The position numbers and the translations under genes were made by a program. A stretch of 64,000 nt of DNA from Micrococcaceae bacterium Sec5.8 (GTDB taxonomy: Bacteria; Actinomycetota; Actinomycetes; Actinomycetales; Micrococcaceae). The stretch's first letter is position 1. Every line of letters begins with the position of its first letter. Below are positions 34,071-42,283 of this stretch, one piece after another. The notes beneath the pieces are model-generated. The model did no database searches. It had not been told where the DNA came from and worked only from the letters and a program-made list of their open reading frames with translations. The DNA lies in contig CP143429.1 of NCBI GenBank assembly GCA_039636775.1, positions 2,232,001 through 2,296,000 on the forward strand, given 5' to 3'.

Positions 34071-34703
34071 CTAGGGGCGGCCGGGGTTGACGGACCCGTA
34101 AATACTTCGGATCCAAATGGTTGATAACACGTCCAATGCGCGGGATTCCGCGATGGCGGGACTTTCCTGGTTCAGGACCGCGGTGATCACCCGCTCATTC
34201 ATCAGGTTCAGGCTCACTGCGAGGTCGTGCGGGTCGATGCCGGCGGGGGCGGCACCCCGGGCCTGTTCGGCCCGGATGACGTCGGTGGAGAAGTCGGCCC
34301 AGGATTGCATGGATTTGGACCAAAGCGCCCGCACCTCATCGTTGCGGGCGCGTGCTGCGATAGCCGCGGTGGCGACGCCGCGGTGGGCCACGAACACGTC
34401 GACGAACATGCCGATGGACCGTGTCCAGGCGCCGGCAGGGTCACTGCCGAAGTCGCGCGGCAGATCACCCACCCCGTGTTCCACCTCGGTGATCACCCGG
34501 TCCAGAAGCGCCAGCAGCACCTCGTCCTTGGAGGCGAAATAGAAGTAGAAGGTGGGGCGGGAGATGCCGGCGCCCCGGGCCAGGTCCTCGATGGATATGT
34601 CGTCAAAGCCACGCTCGCCTAGCAGCGCCTCGGCCGTGACAAGGATGGCGTCCTGGCGCTCGTCCCCTGAGACCCGTGCTGTGCGTCTACCTCGTTGAGC
34701 CAT
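34071..34703 (-). CDS. TetR-family transcriptional regulator (EthR-like)
   Basis: A 210-aa repressor-type protein. The N-terminal HTH (about 18-65) reads ILVTAEALLGERGFDDISIEDLARGAGISRPTFYFYFASKDE when spread over its helices; the C-terminal helical part (about 75-205) resembles EthR. It is transcribed divergently from an EthA-like monooxygenase gene with a 69-bp gap holding two overlapping palindromes. By analogy with ethR-ethA it probably represses that gene and its own operon until a ligand binds; the ligand is unknown. Confidence 0.92.
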   Translation of the reverse strand: MAQRGRRTARVSGDERQDAILVTAEALLGERGFDDISIEDLARGAGISRPTFYFYFASKDEVLLALLDRVITEVEHGVGDLPRDFGSDPAGAWTRSIGMFVDVFVAHRGVATAAIAARARNDEVRALWSKSMQSWADFSTDVIRAEQARGAAPAGIDPHDLAVSLNLMNERVITAVLNQESPAIAESRALDVLSTIWIRSIYGSVNPGRP

Positions 34704-34725
34704 GCGCCCATCCTAGCGCGCACTT

Positions 34726-34750
34726 TCAACGCGGTGTTGACTCCGTCAAC
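34726..34750. promoter_or_regulatory. Overlapping inverted repeats in the TetR/monooxygenase gap: probable operator
   Basis: TCAAC-N5-GTTGA (34726-34740) shares its right arm with GTTGAC-TCC-GTCAAC (34736-34750), giving three alternating half-sites in 25 bp. The site lies 22-47 bases upstream of both genes' starts, an ideal place for a TetR dimer or pair of dimers. Confidence 0.7.
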
Positions 34751-34772
34751 TCCATGTCGATAACTTGGCTAC

Positions 34773-37178
34773 ATGAGCGAACACGTAGATGTGTTAATTG
34801 TCGGCGCAGGGCTGAGCGGGATTGGTTTCGCCAGCCGGCTTAAACGCGACCTGCCCGAAAAGAGCTTCGCGATTCTTGAATCCCGCGGCGCGGTGGGAGG
34901 CACCTGGGATCTGTTCCGGTACCCGGGCATCCGCTCGGATAGCGACATGTACACCCTCGGCTACTCGTTCCGGCCCTGGGCCGGCGCCAAGGCCATCGCC
35001 GACGGCGACTCAATCCGCGATTACATCGAGGCAACGGTTGCGGACGAAGGCCTGGAAGCCCGAATCCGGCTCAATCACCGGGTGATATCAGCCGAATGGT
35101 CCAGCGGCACCGCCCTGTGGACGGTCACGGCCCTCCGCACGTCCGGCGGCGAATACCGGCAGGACGATCCGGCGTCGACCGCCGAGACGGTCACCTTCAC
35201 CTGCTCCTTCCTGTCCGTCTGCTCCGGTTATTACCGCTACGACGAAGGCTTCACCCCGGTCATCGAAGGTGCTGACAGCTTCGCGGGAACCATCGTGCAC
35301 CCGCAGCACTGGCCCGCCGATCTGGACTACGAGGGCAAGCAGGTGGTGATCATCGGCAGCGGAGCCACTGCAGTGACGCTGGTGCCGTCAATGGCGAAGA
35401 CCGCTGCCAAGGTCACCATGCTGCAGCGCTCCCCCACCTACATCGCGCCCGTGCCGTCCCGGGACCACCTCGCCGACCGGCTCCGCGGCAAACTGCCCGC
35501 GCAACTGGCGTACGACGTCGTACGGGCCAAGAACATCCTCTTCTCCATGTTCACGTACCAGCTCAGCCGACGCCGGCCCGAGACGATGAAGGCAATCCTC
35601 CGTAAATCGGCCATCGCCAAGCTTCCGGCGGGCTTTGCGGTCGATACACACCTGACGCCCTCGTACGAGCCGTGGGACCAGCGGCTGTGCGCGATCCCCA
35701 ACGGGGACCTTTACCGCGCCATCAGTGCGGGCACCGCCGACATCGTGACCGACGGCATCTCGCGGATCACCCCGGGTGGGATTGACCTTCTCTCGGGCGA
35801 ATCCATTCCGGCCGACGTGATCGTCACGGCGACAGGGCTGAATCTGCTGGTGATTGGCGGAATGACGCTGACAGTCGACGGCGAACCCGTGGACGTAGGC
35901 AAGACCCTGACCTACAAGGGCATGATGTTGGAGGGCGTTCCCAATTTTGCGCTCACCATCGGCTACACCAACGCGTCCTGGACCCTGAAGGCGGATCTGG
36001 TGGCGGGATACATCTGCCGGGTGCTGAAGTACCTGGACCGCAGGAACCTGCAATGGCTGGCACCCAAGGCACCCGCCGGTGTCGAGGACGCCGGGCTGAC
36101 GTCGCTGATCGATCTAAAAGCCGGCTACATCCTGCGCGACGCCGACCGCCTGCCCCGGCAGGGCGCAGGCTCGCCGTGGCGGCTGCACCAGAACTATGTG
36201 CGTGACTTCGCCCTGCTCAGGGCCGGCAGGCTGACCGACCACGTCCGGTTCGGACGGCGGGGCCAGCGCGTGCAGGCATCCGGGCAACGTGCGACGGCGG
36301 CCTTGGATCCACTCGATCTCCCCGGCACCGGATTCATCAACGCCGCGGGCACTCGCCTGCGCTACCGGAAGACCGGCTCAGGGGACCCTGTGCTGCTTCT
36401 GCACGGCATCGGACAGAGCCTTGAGGACTGGAACGAACAGCACGACCGGCTCTCAGCACAGCACACGGTCTACAGCGTGGACCTTCCCGGGTTTGCGTAC
36501 TCCGGCCGGGTCCCCGGGCCGGCCACATTGACGAAACTCGCGGACGCCCTGCCTGCGTTCCTCGACGCGGTGGGAGTGCAGGGGCCGCTCCCGGTGATGG
36601 GCAACTCGCTGGGCGGCGCGGTGGCCATGAAGCTCGCGGCCCGCCATCCCGGCCGCGTGTCCGCCCTGGTGCTGGCGAACAGCGCCGGCTTCGGCAAGGA
36701 GGTGGCCCTGGTGCTGCGCCTGATCGCGGTCCGGCCGCTAGCGGCAGTGCTGATGCGCCCCGGGGCGTCAGCTTCGCGCCGCACCGTCCAGTCGATCTTC
36801 TACACCAAGGAGCTGGTGACCGAAGCCCGGGTGGACCAGGCACTCGCGCTCTCGCTTCGGGCTGCGCACCGTCAGACGGTCGTCGACATCGCCCACGATC
36901 TGGGCACCATCTCCGGCATCAGGGCGGAATGGCGGACGGAACTCATGGAGGCCCTCGCGGCGCTGGACGTTCCAACCCTCGTGGTGTGGGGCGACCACGA
37001 CCACGTCCTCCCGTTCGGCCACCTGGCGGCGGCGACCGCGGCGCTGCCGGGCGCCGAGTCGCATGTTTTCCCGAGAACGGGACACATGCCGCAGATCGAA
37101 CGGCCCGACGATTTCGCCGACGTCGTGGAGGACTTCCTCTCGCGCCGCGTCGCGGGCCGCGAGGCGGCCCGAGTCTGA
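34773..37178 (+). CDS. EthA-like FAD monooxygenase fused to an alpha/beta-hydrolase
   Basis: An 801-aa two-enzyme fusion. Residues 1-505 form a flavin monooxygenase: FAD motif GAGLSG (11-16), the Baeyer-Villiger fingerprint in FAGTIVHPQHWP (170-181) and the NADPH motif GSGATA (195-200). This half has the whole length of EthA-type enzymes. Residues about 518-790 form an alpha/beta-hydrolase: oxyanion loop HGIGQS (544-549), nucleophile elbow GNSLGG with Ser612, Asp743 in WGDHDH and His771. A Baeyer-Villiger oxygenase turns a ketone into an ester, which the hydrolase half could then cleave. The combination and the reaction order are inferred. Confidence 0.93.
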   Translation: MSEHVDVLIVGAGLSGIGFASRLKRDLPEKSFAILESRGAVGGTWDLFRYPGIRSDSDMYTLGYSFRPWAGAKAIADGDSIRDYIEATVADEGLEARIRLNHRVISAEWSSGTALWTVTALRTSGGEYRQDDPASTAETVTFTCSFLSVCSGYYRYDEGFTPVIEGADSFAGTIVHPQHWPADLDYEGKQVVIIGSGATAVTLVPSMAKTAAKVTMLQRSPTYIAPVPSRDHLADRLRGKLPAQLAYDVVRAKNILFSMFTYQLSRRRPETMKAILRKSAIAKLPAGFAVDTHLTPSYEPWDQRLCAIPNGDLYRAISAGTADIVTDGISRITPGGIDLLSGESIPADVIVTATGLNLLVIGGMTLTVDGEPVDVGKTLTYKGMMLEGVPNFALTIGYTNASWTLKADLVAGYICRVLKYLDRRNLQWLAPKAPAGVEDAGLTSLIDLKAGYILRDADRLPRQGAGSPWRLHQNYVRDFALLRAGRLTDHVRFGRRGQRVQASGQRATAALDPLDLPGTGFINAAGTRLRYRKTGSGDPVLLLHGIGQSLEDWNEQHDRLSAQHTVYSVDLPGFAYSGRVPGPATLTKLADALPAFLDAVGVQGPLPVMGNSLGGAVAMKLAARHPGRVSALVLANSAGFGKEVALVLRLIAVRPLAAVLMRPGASASRRTVQSIFYTKELVTEARVDQALALSLRAAHRQTVVDIAHDLGTISGIRAEWRTELMEALAALDVPTLVVWGDHDHVLPFGHLAAATAALPGAESHVFPRTGHMPQIERPDDFADVVEDFLSRRVAGREAARV

Positions 37179-37204
37179 GGCGGGCCGCGTCTGAGGCGGG
37201 CCGT
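37173..37204. repeat. 16-bp tandem duplication over the monooxygenase-hydrolase stop codon
   Basis: GTCTGAGGCGGGCCGC (37173-37188), which contains the TGA stop, is repeated at 37189-37204 with one mismatch at the last base. Confidence 0.8.
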
Positions 37205-37340
37205 CGAGAGGATCAAAAACGCCTTCAAGAGGTATTGCGCCGGCGCAGACGAGGGCGCATCTCTGCTGGAGAAGTGCGCCCCCGCCCGGAGGGTCAAGGC
37301 GTCGGACTGCCGGCGTCAGAGGTAGGTGCTCTTTGCCGAA

Positions 37341-37556
37341 TCAGGCGGGCGAGACCGCTGTCACCTTCGAACGGATGAACTCGTGGTCATCCTGGGACAG
37401 AACCGTCTCGCCGTGCTGCCCGCTGCCAAAATCCTCACCGGCCGACTTTGAGATAACTGCGGTGATGGTTCTCGGGAGGATCTGGCAGCCGGGGTTCTCC
37501 ATCAACCACTTCCGCGTCACCGGGTCCAGGCTGTCCCAATAGTCTCTAATATGCAT
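37341..37556 (-). CDS. Small hypothetical protein (71 aa)
   Basis: Starts MHIRDYWDSLDPVTRKWLME and ends HEFIRSKVTAVSPA. No family recognised; the composition (Trp/Asp-rich helix, then a beta stretch CQILPRTITAVIS) looks like a folded small domain rather than noise. The ATG at 37556 with AAGGCGG upstream is preferred over a longer frame to 37643. Confidence 0.6.
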   Translation of the reverse strand: MHIRDYWDSLDPVTRKWLMENPGCQILPRTITAVISKSAGEDFGSGQHGETVLSQDDHEFIRSKVTAVSPA

Positions 37557-37851
37557 CTGGCGATGCCGCCTTCCTAATTGATCTGCGGTTCCGGGTGGAA
37601 CATCGGCTTGCAGAGAAAGGACGTAGTGCTCGCCCCAGCTCACAGGCTAAGGCCTGCCCGTGCGGAACATTAGGGTCAAAATCCCCTAAGCTCGCCGGTG
37701 CCCGGCAGGTCGTGGATACCGGCAAGCTGGATGAATCCAAGAACCTGGCTGTGGCGGCCGCCGTCGGGTGCGCTGACCAGGCCTCCAAAATAACGTCGGT
37801 GCCTCCGGATAGGTTCAGGAAAACTGGACGCCCGGAAAGGAACGCATTTAC

Positions 37852-38910
37852 ATGTCATCACCTGCGTCATTTGAATCAACGCCGGCGAAGTCGAGCATGC
37901 CGGAATGGTATCCGGAGCTGCTGGCGTCTGTCGCCCACCAGATCGGCGGCGGCCGGTTCCGTGCGGTCGCAGCGGCCAATCAGGAACTCGTCCGGGCGTA
38001 CTGGTCCATTGGGCAGGAACTTTTGGCGCGCGAGTCCCGGGAGGGCTGGGGATCAAAGGTTGTCACGCGGCTGTCCGCTGATCTCCGCGACCAGTTTCCG
38101 GAGTCACGGGGTTTCTCGCCCAGAAACTTGCGCTACATGAAGTCCTTTGCTGCCGCATGGCCTGACAGGGCAATGTTGCAGACGGCGTCTGCAACATTGC
38201 CCTGGAGCCACCACGTGTTGCTGCTGGAGAAGCTCGCAACCACGGACGAACGTCTCTGGTACATGGCTGCGGCTGTTGAGGAGGGGTGGTCCCGCAACGT
38301 CCTCTCCCACCAGATCGAAACACGGCTGCACGAACGCTCCGGCTACGCCATCAACAACTTCAAGGCGACCCTCCCGCCGTCGGCCTCGGAACTGGCCCGG
38401 CAGTCTTTCAAAGACCCGTACGTCTTCGACTTTGTGGCTATGACAGGAAAACGGAGTGAGCGCGAACTCGAGGGACAACTCGTGGATCACGTCGAGAAGT
38501 TCCTCCTGGAACTGGGGCAGGGTTTCGCCTTCGTAGGGCGGCAGTTTCGGTTGACGATCCGTGGGGACGAATTCTTCGCGGACCTGCTGTTCTTCAACTT
38601 CAGGCTGCGTTGCTTCGTGGTGGTGGAACTCAAGGCCACCGCCTTCAAGCCCGAGTATCTGGGCCAGATCAACATGTACATGTCAGCCGTCGACGATCTG
38701 CTGGCCCATCCGGACGACCATCCGACCATCGGACTGCTGCTGTGCAAGACTAAGAACAACGTGGTGGCTGAATACTCCCTGCGGGGGTTTTCGAAACCGA
38801 TTGGGATTGCCGAATGGGAATCCGAAATCGTGGCCTCGCTCCCCAAGGAATTTGCCGCCACGTTACCCAGCATCAGCGAACTCGAAGCGGAACTTTCGCA
38901 GGGCACGTAA
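37852..38910 (+). CDS. PDDEXK nuclease domain protein (YhcG/DUF1016 family)
   Basis: A 352-aa protein with the family's N-terminal DUF1016 domain (about 18-175: LVRAYWSIGQELL, FSPRNLRYMKSFA, LPWSHHVLLLEKL, GWSRNVLSHQIE) and C-terminal PD-(D/E)xK nuclease. In the latter, FFADLLFFNFRLRCFVVVELKATAF (spread over about 241-265) supplies the catalytic Asp, Glu and Lys. Such genes often accompany type I restriction loci; this copy stands alone 15 kb away from one. A 39-bp palindrome lies inside its coding sequence. GAAAGG precedes the ATG. Confidence 0.93.
   Translation: MSSPASFESTPAKSSMPEWYPELLASVAHQIGGGRFRAVAAANQELVRAYWSIGQELLARESREGWGSKVVTRLSADLRDQFPESRGFSPRNLRYMKSFAAAWPDRAMLQTASATLPWSHHVLLLEKLATTDERLWYMAAAVEEGWSRNVLSHQIETRLHERSGYAINNFKATLPPSASELARQSFKDPYVFDFVAMTGKRSERELEGQLVDHVEKFLLELGQGFAFVGRQFRLTIRGDEFFADLLFFNFRLRCFVVVELKATAFKPEYLGQINMYMSAVDDLLAHPDDHPTIGLLLCKTKNNVVAEYSLRGFSKPIGIAEWESEIVASLPKEFAATLPSISELEAELSQGT
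38166..38204. repeat. 39-bp perfect palindrome (19-bp arms, 1-base centre) inside the DUF1016 gene
   Basis: Bases 38166-38184 are exactly the reverse complement of 38186-38204, with a single G between. It encodes D-R-A-M-L-Q-T-A-S-A-T-L-P-W, a place where the family is normally conserved, so the palindrome is compatible with function. In RNA it would form a very stable hairpin about 300 bases into the message. Confidence 0.9.
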
Positions 38911-39017
38911 CGGAATCGAAGCCACCCGCTTCATGGGCCGCCAGCCCACCATGCCCGTCTTTTGTTGAGCAGTCCAGTGCCGATGCTTGCCGGGGACGTT
39001 TAGGGCAGACTGGTGGC

Positions 39018-40091
39018 GTGAGCGCAATCCCATGGGTGTTGCATGTCGATCTGGACCAGTTCATCGCGGCTGTCGAAGTGCTGCGGCAGCCGGAGCTTGC
39101 GGGCAGGCCGATCATTGTCGGCGGCCGGGGCGACCCCACGGAACGGGCTGTGGTGTCCACCGCATCCTACGAAGCCAGGGCGTTTGGCGTCGGGTCCGGA
39201 ATGCCCCTGCGCATCGCGGCCCGGAAAGTGCCCGACGCGGTAATCCTGCCCGTCGATCAGGAAGCGTACCTCGCGGCGTCTGAAACGGTGATGGCCACCC
39301 TGCGCGCGCAGCCCGGCGCCACGGTGCAGGTACTCGGCTGGGATGAAGCCTTTATCGGCATTGAGACAGAGGATCCGGAAGCCTACGCCCGGCAGGTGCA
39401 GGCCGCCGTCCTGGCGCAAACGCAGCTGCATTGCAGCGTGGGCATCGGCGATACCTTGGTCCGGGCCAAGGTCGCCACGGGTTTCGGCAAGCCGGCTGGC
39501 GTGTTCCGACTCACTGCCGGGAACTGGCTCGACGTCATGGGCAGCCGGCCCACGAAGGAGCTGTGGGGCGTCGGCACCAAAGTGTCCGGCCGGCTCGCCA
39601 AACTCGGCATCGACACCGTCGCCGAGCTCGCAGGCTCCGACCCCCACGACCTCATCCCGGAGTTCGGCCCCAAAATGGGTCCCTGGTACGCGGAGCTGGG
39701 ACGCGGGGACGGCGCCAGCGCCGTGGACGACACGCCATGGGTTGCCCGCGGACACAGCCGGGAAACCACCTTCCAGCGGGACCTGACGGAGCCCGCCCAA
39801 GTGGACGACGCCCTGAGGGAACTAACAGCGCATGTCCTTGCGGATGTCATGGCGGAGGGACGGCCCGTCGTCGGGCTAACCCTCAAGGTTCGGTACGCGC
39901 CGTTCGTCACCAAGACCCACGCGCGGAAGATTCCCGAGACATTCGACCGGGACGAAATACTGGACCGGGCCCTGGATCTCGCAGCCGGACTGGAAGCGGG
40001 CCGTCCCATCCGGCTCCTTGGCCTGCGGGCCGAAATGGCCATGCCCGAGGACGCCCGACAAGGACACACGCCGACGCGCGGCGGTTGGTGA
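39018..40091 (+). CDS. Y-family DNA polymerase IV, DinB2-like
   Basis: A 357-aa translesion polymerase. Catalytic acids are Asp11 in HVDLDQF and Asp109-Glu110 in LGWDEAF. The overall sequence, including VATGFGKPAG, ELWGVGTK and the ending RPIRLLGLRAEMAMP, is close to mycobacterial DinB2. The steric-gate position, normally Phe or Tyr after DxDxF, is Ile16. There is no beta-clamp-binding Q-L-x-L-F tail. The start is a GTG at 39018; the frame runs back into the DUF1016 gene without support. It probably synthesises past damaged or oxidised bases. Confidence 0.92.
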   Translation: MSAIPWVLHVDLDQFIAAVEVLRQPELAGRPIIVGGRGDPTERAVVSTASYEARAFGVGSGMPLRIAARKVPDAVILPVDQEAYLAASETVMATLRAQPGATVQVLGWDEAFIGIETEDPEAYARQVQAAVLAQTQLHCSVGIGDTLVRAKVATGFGKPAGVFRLTAGNWLDVMGSRPTKELWGVGTKVSGRLAKLGIDTVAELAGSDPHDLIPEFGPKMGPWYAELGRGDGASAVDDTPWVARGHSRETTFQRDLTEPAQVDDALRELTAHVLADVMAEGRPVVGLTLKVRYAPFVTKTHARKIPETFDRDEILDRALDLAAGLEAGRPIRLLGLRAEMAMPEDARQGHTPTRGGW

Positions 40092-40147
40092 CGGCGTTGC
40101 CCGTCAACGGCATGTCCCCCAGTGCGGCGGACTCCGGCCTCACGTTG

Positions 40148-40525
40148 CTAATCAGCCCGGACGAAGCCTGTTAACCAGGACATCGCGGCCGTCCTGGACG
40201 TAAAAAACTCGTGCGGATAACGCGTGTGCCGGCTCGTGGCGGCAGCAATGACCCGATCGACAGCACTGGATCCGAGCACTGCGATGGCCGGCACAGCTGT
40301 GCTTTTTGCGAACTCAAACCTGGCTGCGGCGCTGAACTCGACGTCGGTCATTTCAGAAAGCATCGGCATTGGGCGCCCGCCGGTGATGCGGTCCACAGCA
40401 CGCATGGCGTCCTTGGCGTCGTCTACATCCACAAAGGAACCGGGACGCCAGAAGCTTTCGAGTATCCCTCCCCGGACAGTCAGGGAGTTCTTCCCATCAG
40501 CAGCGTCAATCCGTTCCGGCATCAT
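40148..40525 (-). CDS. SpoIIAA/STAS-like small protein
   Basis: A 125-aa protein with the alternating pattern of SpoIIAA/STAS-like domains: an N-terminal strand pair, VDVDDAKDAMRAVDRITG, PMLSEMTDVEFS, a central VPAIAVLGSSAVDRVIAA and a C-terminal FTSRTAAMSWL helix. Bacterial proteins of this form bind lipids or small anti-sigma partners; the role here is unknown. The first two codons are both ATG, so the start is 40525 or 40522. Confidence 0.7.
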   Translation of the reverse strand: MMPERIDAADGKNSLTVRGGILESFWRPGSFVDVDDAKDAMRAVDRITGGRPMPMLSEMTDVEFSAAARFEFAKSTAVPAIAVLGSSAVDRVIAAATSRHTRYPHEFFTSRTAAMSWLTGFVRAD

Positions 40526-40658
40526 TTGCCTGATCCTAGGCCGGAAGAGCGACGCTGCTGGACATCAATCCCGGCGTGGCCGTCACAGAATCGTTGAGTC
40601 CACGCTCCGGTGGCTTCGTCCCCGGTTTGCGAGCCGCTCTCAACGGTGGTTATGGACC

Positions 40659-41015
40659 TCACTGAGGCAAAGACTCATCGGAGACATCGCCGGGCAGCTC
40701 GGGCGACCAGCCGGCGTTGTAATCCGGGTGGTCCCGGTGGGAGCCGGCAAGAATGGTCAACATGGCCCGGCGGGCGACGGCAACCGTCCCCTCCGCCTCG
40801 CCGGGATCACTGATTCCTTCGGCGTCGGCCGCTTCCTTCCAGCTGTCGATGATGGCCCGTTTACGGGCGCACTCCTCGAGCATGAGCGCACGGAGGGAGG
40901 ATTGGTCCATGTTTTCGTTTTCAGGGCCAACGGATCCTCCGGGTCTGAAGGACCCTTCCTGAAGGGCTGATTCCTGCTCGGCGATGCGCGCTTCGAGAAA
41001 CTCAACAATGTCCAT
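40659..41015 (-). CDS. DUF6221-type protein
   Basis: A 118-aa acidic helical protein starting MDIVEFLEARIAEQESAL, the typical opening of DUF6221 proteins, with CARKRAIIDSW in the middle and a C-terminal Tyr/Trp/Pro-rich end (HPDYNAGWSPE). These are widespread in actinobacteria and their phages; function unknown. In-frame ATGs lie up to 33 bases upstream; 41015 fits the family start. Confidence 0.75.
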   Translation of the reverse strand: MDIVEFLEARIAEQESALQEGSFRPGGSVGPENENMDQSSLRALMLEECARKRAIIDSWKEAADAEGISDPGEAEGTVAVARRAMLTILAGSHRDHPDYNAGWSPELPGDVSDESLPQ

Positions 41016-41210
41016 GGCCACCATCATGACATCTGCCGTTCTGTTCACCCGGGAGGCGTCCGTGCCCGGTCAGGATCGTTGCCGGTCGCACCGACGGCAT
41101 CCAGGAAATGCTGTCCAACCTGCGTTGGCCCCGGGTATCGGCCTTCGATGCGCGGGTGACAGGCCAGGAATCCATCTGGAGTCCTCAGACGGGTCGGGAT
41201 CCTGAACAGC

Positions 41211-41244
41211 AGAAGGGCGGCCGGACGAATCCGGCCGCCCTTCT
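41211..41244. terminator. 15-bp stem with CGAA tetraloop: terminator for the TM2 gene
   Basis: A perfect 15-bp stem (41211-41225 with 41230-41244) closes a 4-base loop, 82 bases past the TM2 stop on the minus strand. The rest of 41016-41325 contains no gene that I can support. Confidence 0.75.
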
Positions 41245-41325
41245 GGATGGTGGGTGCTACTTGGTGTTCACCACATGCCAAAGAATGAGATCGTGCGCGT
41301 GGTCGGGGATGCAGTTTGGCGGGGA

Positions 41326-41841
41326 TTAGTCGCGCAACGGAATACCGTGTGCGTCGGCGCGGAAGTAGGCTGAGCCGGCAATGATCATGATGCCTTCGAC
41401 AACGCCCCACAGCCCGACAAGGCCGAAGGTGAAGACACCCAGAACGATCGTCAGGACGAGCTGAATAACCGCGATCTTGGTGAAGCCCAGATAGAAGCGG
41501 TGAATTCCGAGCCCGCCAAGAAAGATGCCCAGGAGCCCCGCGGCGATCTTCGATTTCGGCTGTGGATACCCGTAGGCCGGGTTTGGCATCGGCTGCCCCG
41601 GCTGATACTGCTGGGGCGACGGCGGATACCCCTGATACGGCTGCTGCCCACCGTACGGGTAGCCCGGCTGCTGCCCACCGTAGGGCTGCTGCGGGCCGGC
41701 CGGGTAGCCCGGCTGCTGCCCACCGTACGGCTGCTGCGGGCCAGCCGGTTGGCTGTACTGCTGACCTTGCTTCGGCGGTTCCGCGGGTGAATAGTAGCCT
41801 TCCGGAGGAAGGGCGTTGGGGTCGTGGGCGGGCTGGGTCAT
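41326..41841 (-). CDS. TM2 domain membrane protein with Gln/Pro/Gly/Tyr-repeat N-terminus
   Basis: A 171-aa protein. Residues about 20-92 are a repetitive, disordered region built from GPQQPYGGQQPGYP units. Residues about 98-165 form a TM2 domain: SKIAAGLLGIFLGGLGIHRFYLG, then a second hydrophobic hairpin with GLVGLWGVVEGIMII. TM2 proteins are small membrane proteins of unclear role, often with low-complexity tails in actinobacteria. GAAAGG precedes the ATG at 41841. Confidence 0.92.
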   Translation of the reverse strand: MTQPAHDPNALPPEGYYSPAEPPKQGQQYSQPAGPQQPYGGQQPGYPAGPQQPYGGQQPGYPYGGQQPYQGYPPSPQQYQPGQPMPNPAYGYPQPKSKIAAGLLGIFLGGLGIHRFYLGFTKIAVIQLVLTIVLGVFTFGLVGLWGVVEGIMIIAGSAYFRADAHGIPLRD

Positions 41842-42283
41842 GATGGGGCCTTTCGATGGAGTGATGATGCAGCCCACGGCGTCCGGGCGGCAACACCATC
41901 AACGACGGCTTCCCCCAAGAATCCACGTGCCGCCATCATTCTGGCGGAAAAGGAACTGTTTAGTACGCAGAAACGCGACGCGGGTCCAAGTCGACGTGCG
42001 GCGCTTGTCGAGGTCATCGTCGCAGGCGGCTATTCCCGGGCGTCATCTGGCAATGGAATGGTTCGGGCCCTACAAGTAAAGTCACGACGGCCGTCTTGAA
42101 CACTGTCGCCCCAGGTATCCGCAGTACGCGGATCGACCAGCAGACCGGACTGTTAACACGGACCGGGGATCCGCCGGTATCGGGCGTTTGTGACCCGGCA
42201 GACGCCATAAGCCAGCACGGTCGTAGGCTACTTTGGAGACCGGACACTAACGGCCTGTCCTCGGGCCCCGAAAGTAGGATTCA
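41842..42283. other. Gene-poor 442-bp region
   Basis: Frames of 70-90 codons occur on both strands but none has a ribosome-binding site or recognisable sequence. It must contain the promoters of the divergent TM2 and phospholipase D-like genes. I see no convincing operator or RNA structure. Confidence 0.5.

Noticed and set aside
37676..38056. A 126-codon minus-strand frame upstream of and overlapping the DUF1016 gene
   Set aside because: It overlaps the DUF1016 start extensively, has no ribosome-binding site and no recognisable domain.
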